Below are positions 26,695-35,400 of a stretch of DNA of 64,000 nt, piece by piece (position 1 is the stretch's first letter; the number at the start of each line of letters is the position of its first letter). A program made the position numbers and the translations under genes. This DNA comes from Neobacillus sp. OS1-2 (GTDB lineage: Bacteria; Bacillota; Bacilli; Bacillales; Cytobacillaceae), in the NCBI RefSeq assembly GCF_030915505.1, contig NZ_CP133265.1, positions 1 to 64,000 on the forward strand, written 5' to 3'. The notes under the pieces were generated by a model. It was not told where the DNA came from and ran no database searches. It saw only the letters and a program-made list of their open reading frames with translations.

Positions 26695-27456
26695 TTACAT
26701 CTCCTCCTTTTTTCCGATGACCGCAAGGAAAATTTCCTCTAATGTTGGCTGCTTCTCGATGTATTCCACTTTCGCGGGCGGGAACATCTCCTTAAGTTCG
26801 GTAAGGGTACCAGTTGTGATGATTTTTCCATCATGTAGGATAGCGATACGGTCGGCTAGTAGTTCGGCTTCCTCCAGATACTGGGTCGTCAGTAAGATGG
26901 TCGTACCACTGCCGGCAAGTTCCTTGACGCTTTTCCAGACTTCCATCCGCGCTTCGGGGTCAAGCCCTGTCGTCGGTTCGTCGAGAAATATGACTGCTGG
27001 CGTCCCGATCAGGCTCATGGCGATATCAAGCCGGCGCTTCATCCCCCCGGAATATTTGTCCGCCCGGCGGTTGGATGCATCGGTCAGGCTGAATTTTGCA
27101 AGTAGCTGGTCGACGACTTTAGCGGGATTGGGAACTCCTCGTAACTTGGCGATCAGCATTAGATTTTCCCGGCCGGTGAGCAAACCATCTAAAGCTGAGA
27201 ACTGCCCTGTCAGGCTAATACTCTGACGAACATGATCCGGTTGACGCTGGACGTCAAAGCCACAAATACCTACTTCACCGTCATCGGGTTTCAACAGCGT
27301 TGAGAGGATGCTGACCGTTGTCGTCTTGCCTGCACCATTTGAGCCCAGCAGTGCAAAAATTTCACCACGCCGCACCTCAAAATCCACCCCCTTTAAGACT
27401 TCCTTGTCTTTAAAGGATTTTGTTATTCCTTTTACAGAAATCGCTGTATCACTCAT
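26695..27456 (-). CDS. ABC drug-efflux ATPase (DrrA-like)
   Basis: A 253-aa cytoplasmic ATPase. Walker A GSNGAGKTT, signature YSGGMKRR, Walker B VIFLDEPTTGLDPEAR and the H-loop LLTTQYLEEAELLADR are all intact. The C-terminal segment VEYIEKQPTLEEIFLAVIG is the DrrA-type tail that contacts the permease. It starts a two-gene unit after a terminator hairpin and has its own candidate PadR operator 75 bp upstream. Confidence 0.9.
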   Translation of the reverse strand: MSDTAISVKGITKSFKDKEVLKGVDFEVRRGEIFALLGSNGAGKTTTVSILSTLLKPDDGEVGICGFDVQRQPDHVRQSISLTGQFSALDGLLTGRENLMLIAKLRGVPNPAKVVDQLLAKFSLTDASNRRADKYSGGMKRRLDIAMSLIGTPAVIFLDEPTTGLDPEARMEVWKSVKELAGSGTTILLTTQYLEEAELLADRIAILHDGKIITTGTLTELKEMFPPAKVEYIEKQPTLEEIFLAVIGKKEEM

Positions 27457-27530
27457 CTTTTTTTCCTCCCAATTAAAAGCACAACAATGCGCTAGATTCC
27501 TACACTCCCCTACCTAGTACGACTAATAGT

Positions 27531-27551
27531 CTGTATTACTTACTACTAGGG
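27531..27551 (-). promoter_or_regulatory. Candidate PadR operator before drrAB
   Basis: CTGTATTACTTACTACTAGGG agrees at 16 of 21 positions, and 14 of 15 in the core GTATTACTnACTACT, with 28429-28449 before the padR gene. Both begin exactly 75 bp upstream of the start codon they precede. PadR regulators are usually autoregulatory and control the adjacent exporter. Confidence 0.5.
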
Positions 27552-27610
27552 TAAAAATTTGACTGAATAGTAATGGTGGCAATTCTCATTTGTTGCCAGC
27601 TATTCAGTCA
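27552..27610 (-). terminator. Long-stem terminator between DUF1048 gene and drrA
   Basis: TGACTGAATAG (27560-27570) pairs perfectly with CTATTCAGTCA (27600-27610), with an inner TGGCAA/TTGCCA stem. On the minus strand AAATTTTTA follows. It separates padR-DUF1048 from drrAB. Confidence 0.8.
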
Positions 27611-27671
27611 GCATTATTTATTGATCTATTTCTTTGTAGGTAATAGGCGAAAAGCCACTAGGGCCTTGCCG

Positions 27672-28013
27672 TTAGCCACGGCCAATCGTATCGTTCAGCT
27701 TTTTGCGATACTTATCCTTCCAAGTTTGCTCATCCTTCACTAGATCGTCACAGAAGGAAGCAACATCCTCGCCCGTTAGGGCAGTGACTTTCTTGCCTTC
27801 CGCTGCTCCTTCCTCAAAGAGATCGAGAATTCCGCCGAAGATACGGCTGCTGTCCTTCCAGTCAGTTGGGCCACCACCAGAAGTCCACAAATATTTTTGA
27901 ATAGCTTTGTATGCGTTGCGGTACTCACTTGGAAGTGCCTTTGCACGCGACTCCAGCTCCTTCCATTCCCGCTTGTCATCCAAACTCCCGATAATTTTTT
28001 CAAAAATATTCAT
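27672..28013 (-). CDS. DUF1048 family protein
   Basis: A 113-aa helical cytoplasmic protein of the DUF1048 family ([20 protein letters not shown] at the N-terminus; [29 protein letters not shown]), which is almost always encoded beside a PadR regulator and a DrrAB exporter. Its role is unknown; a structural or signalling partner of the regulator has been supposed. Its start overlaps the padR stop by 4 nt, so it is translationally coupled to the regulator rather than to the exporter. Confidence 0.88.
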   Translation of the reverse strand: MNIFEKIIGSLDDKREWKELESRAKALPSEYRNAYKAIQKYLWTSGGGPTDWKDSSRIFGGILDLFEEGAAEGKKVTALTGEDVASFCDDLVKDEQTWKDKYRKKLNDTIGRG

Positions 28014-28354
28014 TTTCCTTCTCTCCTTTTGATGTTTTTAGTTTTGAGTTCGTTAATTTTACTTGAGATGAATTCCCACTTTTTCCAAAAAAGTTCAAGT
28101 TGCTCATGCCCTGCAGCGTTGAGTGTGTAAAATTTTCTCGGTGGCCCCATAGTGGATGGCTTTTTCTCGATATCCACCAGATTGTTTTTCTCAAGCCTTA
28201 ATGTAATCGTATAAACGGTGCCTTCAACTACATCTGCGAATCCAAGTTCTCGCAACTGTTGTGTGATTTCATAGCCATAGGTTTCGCCGCGGCTGATGAT
28301 TTCAAGTACACAACCCTCAAGTACTCCTTTCAGCATTTCTGTAATATTTTCCAA
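28010..28354 (-). CDS. PadR-family transcriptional regulator
   Basis: A 114-aa PadR winged-helix repressor. The family motif [23 protein letters not shown] (residues 12-34), the wing [17 protein letters not shown] and [15 protein letters not shown] are all clear, with a short C-terminal dimerisation helix. It is first in a padR-DUF1048 unit and presumably senses the drug exported by DrrAB. A candidate operator lies 75 bp upstream and is repeated before drrA. Confidence 0.9.
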   Translation of the reverse strand: MENITEMLKGVLEGCVLEIISRGETYGYEITQQLRELGFADVVEGTVYTITLRLEKNNLVDIEKKPSTMGPPRKFYTLNAAGHEQLELFWKKWEFISSKINELKTKNIKRREGK

Positions 28355-28428
28355 AATACCACCCCATTAGTATTTCACTATAGTTTATCCAGTGCTCGGT
28401 AACATAGGTACTATGTTTTACTTATATT

Positions 28429-28449
28429 CAGTATTACTGACTACTGGTA
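28429..28449 (-). promoter_or_regulatory. Candidate PadR operator before padR
   Basis: CAGTATTACTGACTACTGGTA contains a near-palindrome (CAGTATTACTG) and matches 27531-27551 in 14 of 15 core positions. A further AGTAATACTGA/TATAGTAAC pattern around it suggests an extended dimer site. Confidence 0.5.
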
Positions 28450-28536
28450 TATAGTAACGCATAATAGCATTTCTTGTCAAGAATAAATCTCTTTATCAAA
28501 AAAATGCACCCATAGTATCCAGGTGATCCATGTAAA

Positions 28537-28562
28537 AAGCCTTCTACTAAGTAGAAGGCACC
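28537..28562 (-). terminator. Terminator of the 42-aa gene
   Basis: GCCTTCTACT pairs with AGTAGAAGGC and is followed by TTTTTAC on the minus strand; a near copy is at 25755-25784. Confidence 0.8.
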
Positions 28563-28595
28563 CTATTCATATTATATATTGAACAATTTATGATT

Positions 28596-28724
28596 TTACC
28601 AATCACGAGTCTTTTCTAGTAATTGATCAATTTCAACCTTCTTTACCATTTGACTATTCTTCTCAGATGTTAGATCCGATGTAGTTTCAAGTAATTTGTC
28701 AATATCAATAAACACGATTCCCAT
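28596..28724 (-). CDS. Small hypothetical protein, 42 aa
   Basis: A short gene with a textbook ribosome-binding site (GGAGG, 7 nt before the ATG at 28724) and its own terminator. The product begins MGIVFIDIDKLLETTSD and ends KKVEIDQLLEKTRDW, so it contains an internal repeat of the pattern I-D-x-L-L-E-x-T. It is acidic and has no membrane segment. I recognise no family. A decayed relative may exist at 25800-25850, next to the copy of the same terminator. Confidence 0.65.
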   Translation of the reverse strand: MGIVFIDIDKLLETTSDLTSEKNSQMVKKVEIDQLLEKTRDW

Positions 28725-28934
28725 TATCTAACCTCCATAGCGTTCTTGTTCATGTACCAGATAATTCGACCGTCCTTATCAAATCATGGGGGTATTTTTC
28801 TTTTTTAACAGATTACTAGTAAAAGTATGATATAGTTCACTATTTTTTCACAAAAAGCAGTTTACAATGGGAAATGAATCAGGTGGCGGTTGGGGGACTG
28901 CTCACTCTGAGATTCAGATAATGGGAGGGATAGT

Positions 28935-29471
28935 ATGTACCAATCTATCGCGTGGTACGCTACATTGTTTTTCGTTTTCCTCATAGCACTTGCTTTTTCG
29001 TTCGTGTATGGAGAATCGAGAAAATTAAGAGAGTATGGACCGATTCAAGAAAAAGGCTACAAAATTCGCAAGTTTTATTTCCTTGGCTTGCTTGCCATCA
29101 TGGGATTTGCTTCAGCCATATCATTGAGCAAGCTTCCTTATCACAACCAGCATGTCCTTGCTAAAGAGGATGGCAAAGTTGTGGAGGTAACGGGGATGCA
29201 ATTTGCCTGGCAATTAAGTGATGAAAACTTTACGGTTGGGGAGCCAGTACAGTTTCGCGTCACGAGTAAGGATGTTACCCATGGTTTTGGTCTTTATGAC
29301 ACAAAAATGGAGCTGATAGCTCAGACACAGGCAATGCCTGGGTACAAAAATACGGTCAGCATCACATTTGATAAACCAGGAACCTATAAGATCCTTTGTT
29401 TGGAATATTGCAGCGCAGGCCATCATGTGATGATTAAAGACATCGTTGTGAAACCTAAGGGGGGAAAATAA
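28935..29471 (+). CDS. Cytochrome c oxidase subunit II (ba3-like, CuA domain)
   Basis: A 178-aa subunit that takes electrons from cytochrome c through a binuclear CuA centre. Two membrane helices (about 6-25 and 47-66) anchor it; the outer cupredoxin domain carries the CuA ligands His (VTHGFGLY), Cys-x3-Cys-x3-His (CLEYCSAGHH) and Met (VMIKD). It is short, with an extra N-terminal helix, like subunit II of B-type (ba3) haem-copper oxidases. The subunit I gene starts 2 bp after its stop codon. GGGAGGGATAGT precedes the ATG. Confidence 0.9.
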   Translation: MYQSIAWYATLFFVFLIALAFSFVYGESRKLREYGPIQEKGYKIRKFYFLGLLAIMGFASAISLSKLPYHNQHVLAKEDGKVVEVTGMQFAWQLSDENFTVGEPVQFRVTSKDVTHGFGLYDTKMELIAQTQAMPGYKNTVSITFDKPGTYKILCLEYCSAGHHVMIKDIVVKPKGGK

Positions 29472-29472
29472 G

Positions 29473-30939
29473 ATGGAAAGTAATGCACGGAACTCGATTA
29501 AAAAAGGCGTTGCTTTATCATTAATGGTTACCTCTGTGGTTCTGGTTTTAATGATGATCTTCGGTGTAATCATGTTATTGAACCAAGGCAATCTGATTAA
29601 AATTCCTGCACAGATGTTTTATAAGGTTATGACCATTCATGGAACGGGTATGATTGGTATTGCTGCTCTGGGTGGAAGCGCCATCATGTGGTATTACCTT
29701 TCAAAATATATTCTTTTAAATCATAAAGTATTTTTTGCTAATTTAATTTTGTCTTTAATTGGTGTCGTGATGATTTTGACTGCCATTTTTGGGTTTAATT
29801 TTTCTGATGGCTGGACATTCTTGTACCCACTTCCATCATTCTCAGCCAAAATATACGGTACTACAGGAGCATTATTGTTTTTATTCGGTCTCCTCCTATT
29901 AGGTGTAGGTTACCTAGTTATGTATTTTTACTTAGCTGCCCGCCTTATTAAGGAATATGGCGGATTAGGAAAATCCTTAGGCTGGGACTATATTTTTAGA
30001 GGTAAAAAAGGATATGGACCACCTCCAGCAGTGGTTGCCACTACAATGGTCATCATAGCGAATTCAACGGGAATTCTTGCCGGTGCAACAGCCTTAGTTG
30101 AATCCATCATTAACATACTTAATCCTAATTTTACCTTTGATCCAATGCTTGCAAAGCATTTAACGTATGCTTTTGGCCATATTTTTGCTAATTGTACAAT
30201 TTATATGGCGGTAATTGCAGTTTATGAAGTGTTATCCGAGTATACGGGACGCCCTTGGAAATCAAATAAAGCCTTTTTAATTGCCTGGAATTTTTCAACC
30301 TTATTTACCCTAATGATTTATACACACCACTTATTAATGGATTTTGCTGTACCACGATGGATGTTAATCATCGGTCAAATTTTTTCTTACGCAAACGGAC
30401 TTCCCGTTATGGTCGTTACCGCTTATGGTGCGTTAATGATTGTCTTCCGTTCTGCTGTTAAATGGGACTTTGCTTCTAGTATGATGTTCTTAGCAATGTT
30501 CGGCTGGGTTGCCGGTGCCGTGCCTGCCATTATTGATGCTACTATTGTCGTAAACCATGTGATGCACAATACGAAATGGGTACCAGGACATTTTCATACG
30601 TACATGGGGATGGGTGTTGTTGCCATGATTTTCGGTTTTATGTATTATTTCAATAAAATCGAAGGAACACAAAAGCAAACAGGACTTGATAAATTTGCTA
30701 TTTCCATCTATTTCTTATTCTTTTCCGGGATTGCAGGCTCGTTCCTTTATGCCGGAAAAATAAGTGCCCCAAGACGCTGGGCTGAACATCTTCCAGAATG
30801 GACAGGGTCTGACCAGGTTGGTGCCATCTGCGGGATCTTTGTTATTGTAGCAGCCATTATTTTCACAACGAGGTTTTTTATCGGTTTAAAAAATGTTGGC
30901 AAGCAAACCGACCAAAAACAACTTAAATCTGCTTCTTAA
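29473..30939 (+). CDS. Haem-copper oxidase subunit I (b(o/a)3/cbb3-like)
   Basis: The catalytic 12-helix subunit, 488 aa. Haem and copper ligands are recognisable: the low-spin haem His in MTIHGTGMIG, the CuB histidines in FGHIFANCTIYMAVIAVYEVL and MIYTHHLLMDF, and the high-spin haem and second low-spin ligands in VPGHFHTYMGMGVV. It is shorter than aa3 or typical ba3 subunit I (about 560). The usual K-channel Tyr-His pair of A-type enzymes is missing, so it belongs with B/C-type oxidases of high oxygen affinity. It forms a two-gene operon with subunit II. Confidence 0.88.
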   Translation: MESNARNSIKKGVALSLMVTSVVLVLMMIFGVIMLLNQGNLIKIPAQMFYKVMTIHGTGMIGIAALGGSAIMWYYLSKYILLNHKVFFANLILSLIGVVMILTAIFGFNFSDGWTFLYPLPSFSAKIYGTTGALLFLFGLLLLGVGYLVMYFYLAARLIKEYGGLGKSLGWDYIFRGKKGYGPPPAVVATTMVIIANSTGILAGATALVESIINILNPNFTFDPMLAKHLTYAFGHIFANCTIYMAVIAVYEVLSEYTGRPWKSNKAFLIAWNFSTLFTLMIYTHHLLMDFAVPRWMLIIGQIFSYANGLPVMVVTAYGALMIVFRSAVKWDFASSMMFLAMFGWVAGAVPAIIDATIVVNHVMHNTKWVPGHFHTYMGMGVVAMIFGFMYYFNKIEGTQKQTGLDKFAISIYFLFFSGIAGSFLYAGKISAPRRWAEHLPEWTGSDQVGAICGIFVIVAAIIFTTRFFIGLKNVGKQTDQKQLKSAS

Positions 30940-30949
30940 TGTGAAAATC

Positions 30950-30988
30950 GCATGCACCCTACTCAGCATTAGCTGCTAGGGTGCATGC
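30950..30988 (+). terminator. Hairpin after the oxidase operon
   Basis: GCATGCACCCTA pairs with TAGGGTGCATGC in a perfect long stem, but only a weak T-tract follows; a second hairpin at 31036-31072 completes termination. Confidence 0.65.
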
Positions 30989-31035
30989 GCTGGACGTTTC
31001 TTAAAGCAGAAATGAATTAAATCCTATCTTATTTG

Positions 31036-31072
31036 AAAACAATCCAGCCCAATCGGAGGGCTGGATTGTTTT
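31036..31072. terminator. Bidirectional terminator
   Basis: AAACAATCCAGCCC pairs with GGGCTGGATTGTTT between the convergent oxidase and antiporter genes. Confidence 0.92.
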
Positions 31073-31079
31073 CTCTTTA

Positions 31080-32240
31080 TTAGGCAGTAATCTTCACCGC
31101 TTTTTGTCTTTCGTTTTGTTTAAAAAAGAATTTCATCATTGGTGGTGTTACAATGGTGGTAACTAGAACAACAATGACTAGTATGGAAAACAGTTCTTGA
31201 TTAATTAACTTCGTTTCTAAGCCAATGGAAGCAATTATTAAGGCTACCTCTCCCCGTGAAACCATGGCCGCTCCAATTCCCATCGAGCTTTTCCATGAAA
31301 ACTTCGCTAATTTGGCACCCGCTGCGGCACCAATTAATTTTGTTAAGATGGCTAGAATACTTAAACCAATAATCACACCAAAATGCTGTGAAAGTCCATC
31401 AAAACTTGCTTTCACACCAATGGAAGTGAAAAAAACAGGGACAAAAATCGAATAGCCAACAGTTTCTACTTTTTCAAATATTTCATGTTTAAATTTCGTT
31501 TGACTGATTGCAACACCTGCTATATAGGCGCCAATGATGGCGGCAACACCCGTTAATTCCGCTACATAAGCAAACAGAAAGCAGATGATTAATGCCGCGG
31601 AAAGCAATGATTCTGTCACGTTTAATGGGGCAAACTTCTTTAATACCCATGGGACTACCTTCCATGCCGCTAAGATAGCACCTGCGAAAAAGAGAACCTT
31701 TTTCACTATTACCATACTTAGATTGACATCCCCGCCTGCCATACTCATTAAAAAGGCTAGGGCAATAATAACCACGACGTCATCGATGACTGCTGCACCT
31801 AAAATGGTGGTTCCTTCTCTTGACTGCATTTTATTCAACTCTTTAAGTGCTTGAACAGAAATACTGACACTTGTTGCCGAAAGCAATAGACCTAAAAAAA
31901 TCGCTTCAAACGTGGTCATATTCATGAAAATTCCAGCAAGGTAGCCAACAAATAACGGAACGATAATTCCGCTTAATCCTACAAGTGTTGACGCCTTCCC
32001 TGACCGTTTAAATTCATCTAAATCCGTTTCCATACCAGCGATAAACATTAACAAAATAACGCCAATTTGGCTTATTTCCTCTAATGTTTTCGTCTCTGTA
32101 ACAAGTCCTAATACAGCAGGGCCTAAAAGAATTCCCACAAGCAGCTTTCCGAGTACTGAGGGCTGCCCTAATTTTACACTTATTTCACCTGCAATTTTCG
32201 AAGCCAGTAAAATAATCGCTAATTCAAAAAGTAATTGCAT
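31080..32240 (-). CDS. CPA2 Na+/H+ antiporter (GerN/NapA type)
   Basis: A 386-aa antiporter exchanging Na+ (or K+) for protons across the membrane. It has about 12-13 helices, the CPA2 electrogenic Asp-Asp pair (AAVIDDVVVIIALAFL, near residue 155) and the discontinuous-helix segment (ATSVSISVQAL). Length matches GerN of B. cereus (387 aa). I start it at ATG 32240 with AGGTG upstream; the TTG at 32243 is possible. It has no RCK domain of its own. A sigma-A promoter and a leader with two terminator-like hairpins precede it, so expression is probably controlled by attenuation. Confidence 0.88.
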   Translation of the reverse strand: MQLLFELAIILLASKIAGEISVKLGQPSVLGKLLVGILLGPAVLGLVTETKTLEEISQIGVILLMFIAGMETDLDEFKRSGKASTLVGLSGIIVPLFVGYLAGIFMNMTTFEAIFLGLLLSATSVSISVQALKELNKMQSREGTTILGAAVIDDVVVIIALAFLMSMAGGDVNLSMVIVKKVLFFAGAILAAWKVVPWVLKKFAPLNVTESLLSAALIICFLFAYVAELTGVAAIIGAYIAGVAISQTKFKHEIFEKVETVGYSIFVPVFFTSIGVKASFDGLSQHFGVIIGLSILAILTKLIGAAAGAKLAKFSWKSSMGIGAAMVSRGEVALIIASIGLETKLINQELFSILVIVVLVTTIVTPPMMKFFFKQNERQKAVKITA

Positions 32241-32269
32241 CAAATCACCTTTCCTTTTTCATAAAATTA

Positions 32270-32390
32270 AAAAAAGTCTGTTTTTTTATAAACAGACTCC
32301 TTTTGTGAGAAAATAAAAAGAGCCCGTCTACCAAAGGACATACTACTCCCTTGGTGACAGGCTCCTCCATTTACTACAGTTATTTGATTA
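32270..32390 (-). ncRNA. Structured leader RNA upstream of the Na+/H+ antiporter (candidate riboswitch/attenuator)
   Basis: The promoter at 32424-32396 would start transcription near 32389. The leader contains a strong hairpin at 32364-32320 (GAGCC...GGCTC with an inner ACCAA...TTGGT stem, followed by TTTTTATTTT). About 20 nt later comes a second intrinsic-terminator hairpin at 32298-32275 (AGTCTGTTT/AAACAGACT plus seven T), just ahead of the ribosome-binding site. Terminators between a promoter and its gene imply conditional read-through. I cannot assign the class; Na+ or Li+ riboswitches are candidates by gene context only. Confidence 0.6.
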
Positions 32391-32395
32391 ATTCT

Positions 32396-32424
32396 ATTAT
32401 AACAGACTTTATATTATTTTTCAA
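32396..32424 (-). promoter_or_regulatory. Sigma-A promoter of the antiporter gene
   Basis: TTGAAA (32424-32419), 17-bp spacer, TATAAT (32401-32396) on the minus strand. Confidence 0.8.
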
Positions 32425-32468
32425 TAAAAGATGAATCATCTGGGAACGACGGGATAGTTCAACATGAT

Positions 32469-35400
32469 TTAATCCCATTTTCTCATTTTATCAATAACTT
32501 TTTCTTTCACTATGGCTATAAAGGTTGTTTCACCCTTTTGTACTTTTTGCTTATGCCATTCATTAAAGCTGGCAACAGCGATCAGGATTAACCCCGCAAT
32601 TAATAAATAAACCCACCACGGCATATTCCCCCAATATGGCCTGGTTTGTAAGAAAACGTTTAACAGTAAAACTCCAGAACCGACGAAAAAATATGATTTA
32701 ACTTGCAGAAACATCCCCGTCAACATTGAAATCAAGGAGAGAGATCCTACTATTATCGCATCATATATCGTGTTGCTTGCCATTCCATCTTGGACTAAGA
32801 GCAGTGCTACGATAATGAGTACTCCCCATTGGATCAACTTTGTAACATCCGCAAATCGGCCTTTTAAACTTCGGCGAATGAAAATCATTAGAATGATAAT
32901 GGGCAGGACACAGACCTCCCGCTCCCATAATGGCGGGACATTTACCTGTCGGATGATGGCATAGTATGGCTGTAGTAAATAGGCTCCTCCTAAAATCGGC
33001 ATAAAGACTGAGACACTTGCCGGTACTCTTTTTCTTTGTTGCCAAAGAACGGCAGCAATCAGAATTCCCGGCAGTGCTTGGCTCCACAAATGCTGGCTTG
33101 TAAAAAAGTACATGAACCAAAAGGATAGAAAGGATACGACTGTATATCCATCTATCTTGATTTCCTGGAGCCTTGCAGCACTTTCAAATAATTTCTTATA
33201 CAGCAGTTGTCCGATGATCGTCATCAGAATTCCCAAACCACCTGCTAGCAGTAATTTTTCGAGCTCTCTCATACCGCTAAAAAATGAAAATTCAACTGTT
33301 GCTGTGAAAAATAGGAATAATGGAGCAATTCCAATAACATCCCATTTGGTCTTATGCAAATAAAATAAAATTCCAAAAGTATAAAGGCCAGTTATGACGT
33401 AGGGCAACAAGCCAAACGGATAAGTAATAAGCATGCAGCATATTCCCATAATCGAAAATGGCACGAAATAATAAGCTATACGTTGTTTATACTCTTCAGT
33501 GACAAGAAGTGAAAAAATTAGAATCAGCCCACTGGTGATTGGAAATTCATACTGCCCATTGGTTTGGGTTATGACTCGATCTAAACTTGTTGAAACAATA
33601 AAAAACGATGCTGTAAAGCTTCCATAAAGAAAGACTTTGATTTTCCATTCCCTCTTCGCTAATTTTGTACTTATTGCATATCCGCATAATGCAAGTATGA
33701 AACTGTAGGCTGAGTCTGTATGAAAGGCAAACCAAGTAAATGCGAGTGCTACTGGAAGAATAATGTGACCTGTCCAAGCATAGGCATTCGATAAGTCCTG
33801 ACCTTTTTTTCGAAATAGATAGGCAATCAGCAACATGATTAATGCACTTGCGGAAGCAATTAACGAATTCAAGATGGGGCTAAACGTTACAATTGAACGG
33901 ATGGCATGAATAATCGAAAAATAAGAAAGAAGCGTTGTGATACTGATAGCAAATGCAACCCATTTTTCACCAATCACTTTATAGAAATAGTAATACATGA
34001 CAATTCCAATCAGCATGACAAGTGGCTGCACCCAAAATTGATAGCTTGGGGAGAGCAGTGCATGAATCATGGCAGCGGTATAAAATGCTTGCGAGACAAA
34101 TAGTGAAATTTGGCTGAGCTTTTTTTCGGTGGCTTTCAACCAGCCAATACTGGTCAATAACACCAATAAAGCTGCAATGGTAAAATTAATCGCGTATCCA
34201 AATTCTTGTCGATAAACAGGAAATCGACCATTTATCTCTTCACCAAAAGCCATAATAGAAAAACCAATTGAAAGTGGTAGTAAGAAAAGGGCTATTTTTT
34301 TAAAAAGGATCCTTTCCTCCAACTTGTGTAGATACAAGGCGACAATAACGAATAGGAAAAGTATTACAGCCAGTTCCCACCAATAAAGAAATGTTATAGC
34401 GGTCAACCCGGCTAGTGCCATTAACGTAATTCCGACATCCCTAGATGCTATTCGAATGATTGTTATATAGGTGGATAGGTGGACAAAACCAAAGACGGTA
34501 AATAGGATAAAACCGCCAATGGATAATGTAAGTGAAAAATGGATCCCATCGAAGGGTTGAACTAGTAATGCAATAAGTTCGTAAATGCCTGATGCTACAA
34601 ACAAGGAACTTAAATACGGAAATAACCTTCTTGAGTTTTGATGGGATATATAAATAAAGTTGGCCGCAATAACAAAATAGGCAATCATGAGAACAAGGGA
34701 TGGATTCCCTGCACGAAGGAAAATACCTTCTAAACTAATGTAAACAAAGGCGAACCCGGAAATAACTGCGCTCGTATAGTGAAAGGCTTTATGTAAGGAA
34801 AATTGATCGTTTATTACTTTAGGGACAAATACGATTCCAAAACCAATAAATGAGTAAACAATTGCCCCAAAATGATCAAGGAAACTATGCTCAATTAGTT
34901 GGTAGGCACCATAAACAATCATCAAACTGAAAACAAAATGATATTCCTTTTTCCCACTGACATACATCATCGATAAATAAATAATCGCGGTTAATAATAG
35001 GTTAAAACTATAGACTGCTTCATTCTGGTAGAAAAACAGCATAAACAATGTAGACAGAACGAGATTAACCTGTATATATGGGACAAATTCTTTGGTAAAC
35101 AATTTGAGTGGGTCGATCATTTTAATCTTATGATAGACAAAAATAAGAATTGCATTAAAGGTCATTATCCCAAGGTAAAAGAAATCAACTGTAAGATTGG
35201 TTCCTGCCATTATAAAGGCTACCCCGGCAGATAACGAAATAAAGCTAAACCAAACAAATAATCTTGAACGTAAGCTCATCGCAAATAACAGATATACCAT
35301 CAACGGGAAAAAGCTTCCCAGCATCCCGAGGAAATATCGTCCCTCCCCATTTATAGATAAATAGGAGCCTAAAAGACCAAACCACCCCAACGAAAGGATA

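Noticed and set aside
26621-27226. 201-codon open frame antisense to the drrAB genes
   Set aside because: Low-complexity Ser/Arg composition, no start signals, covers two clear ABC genes.
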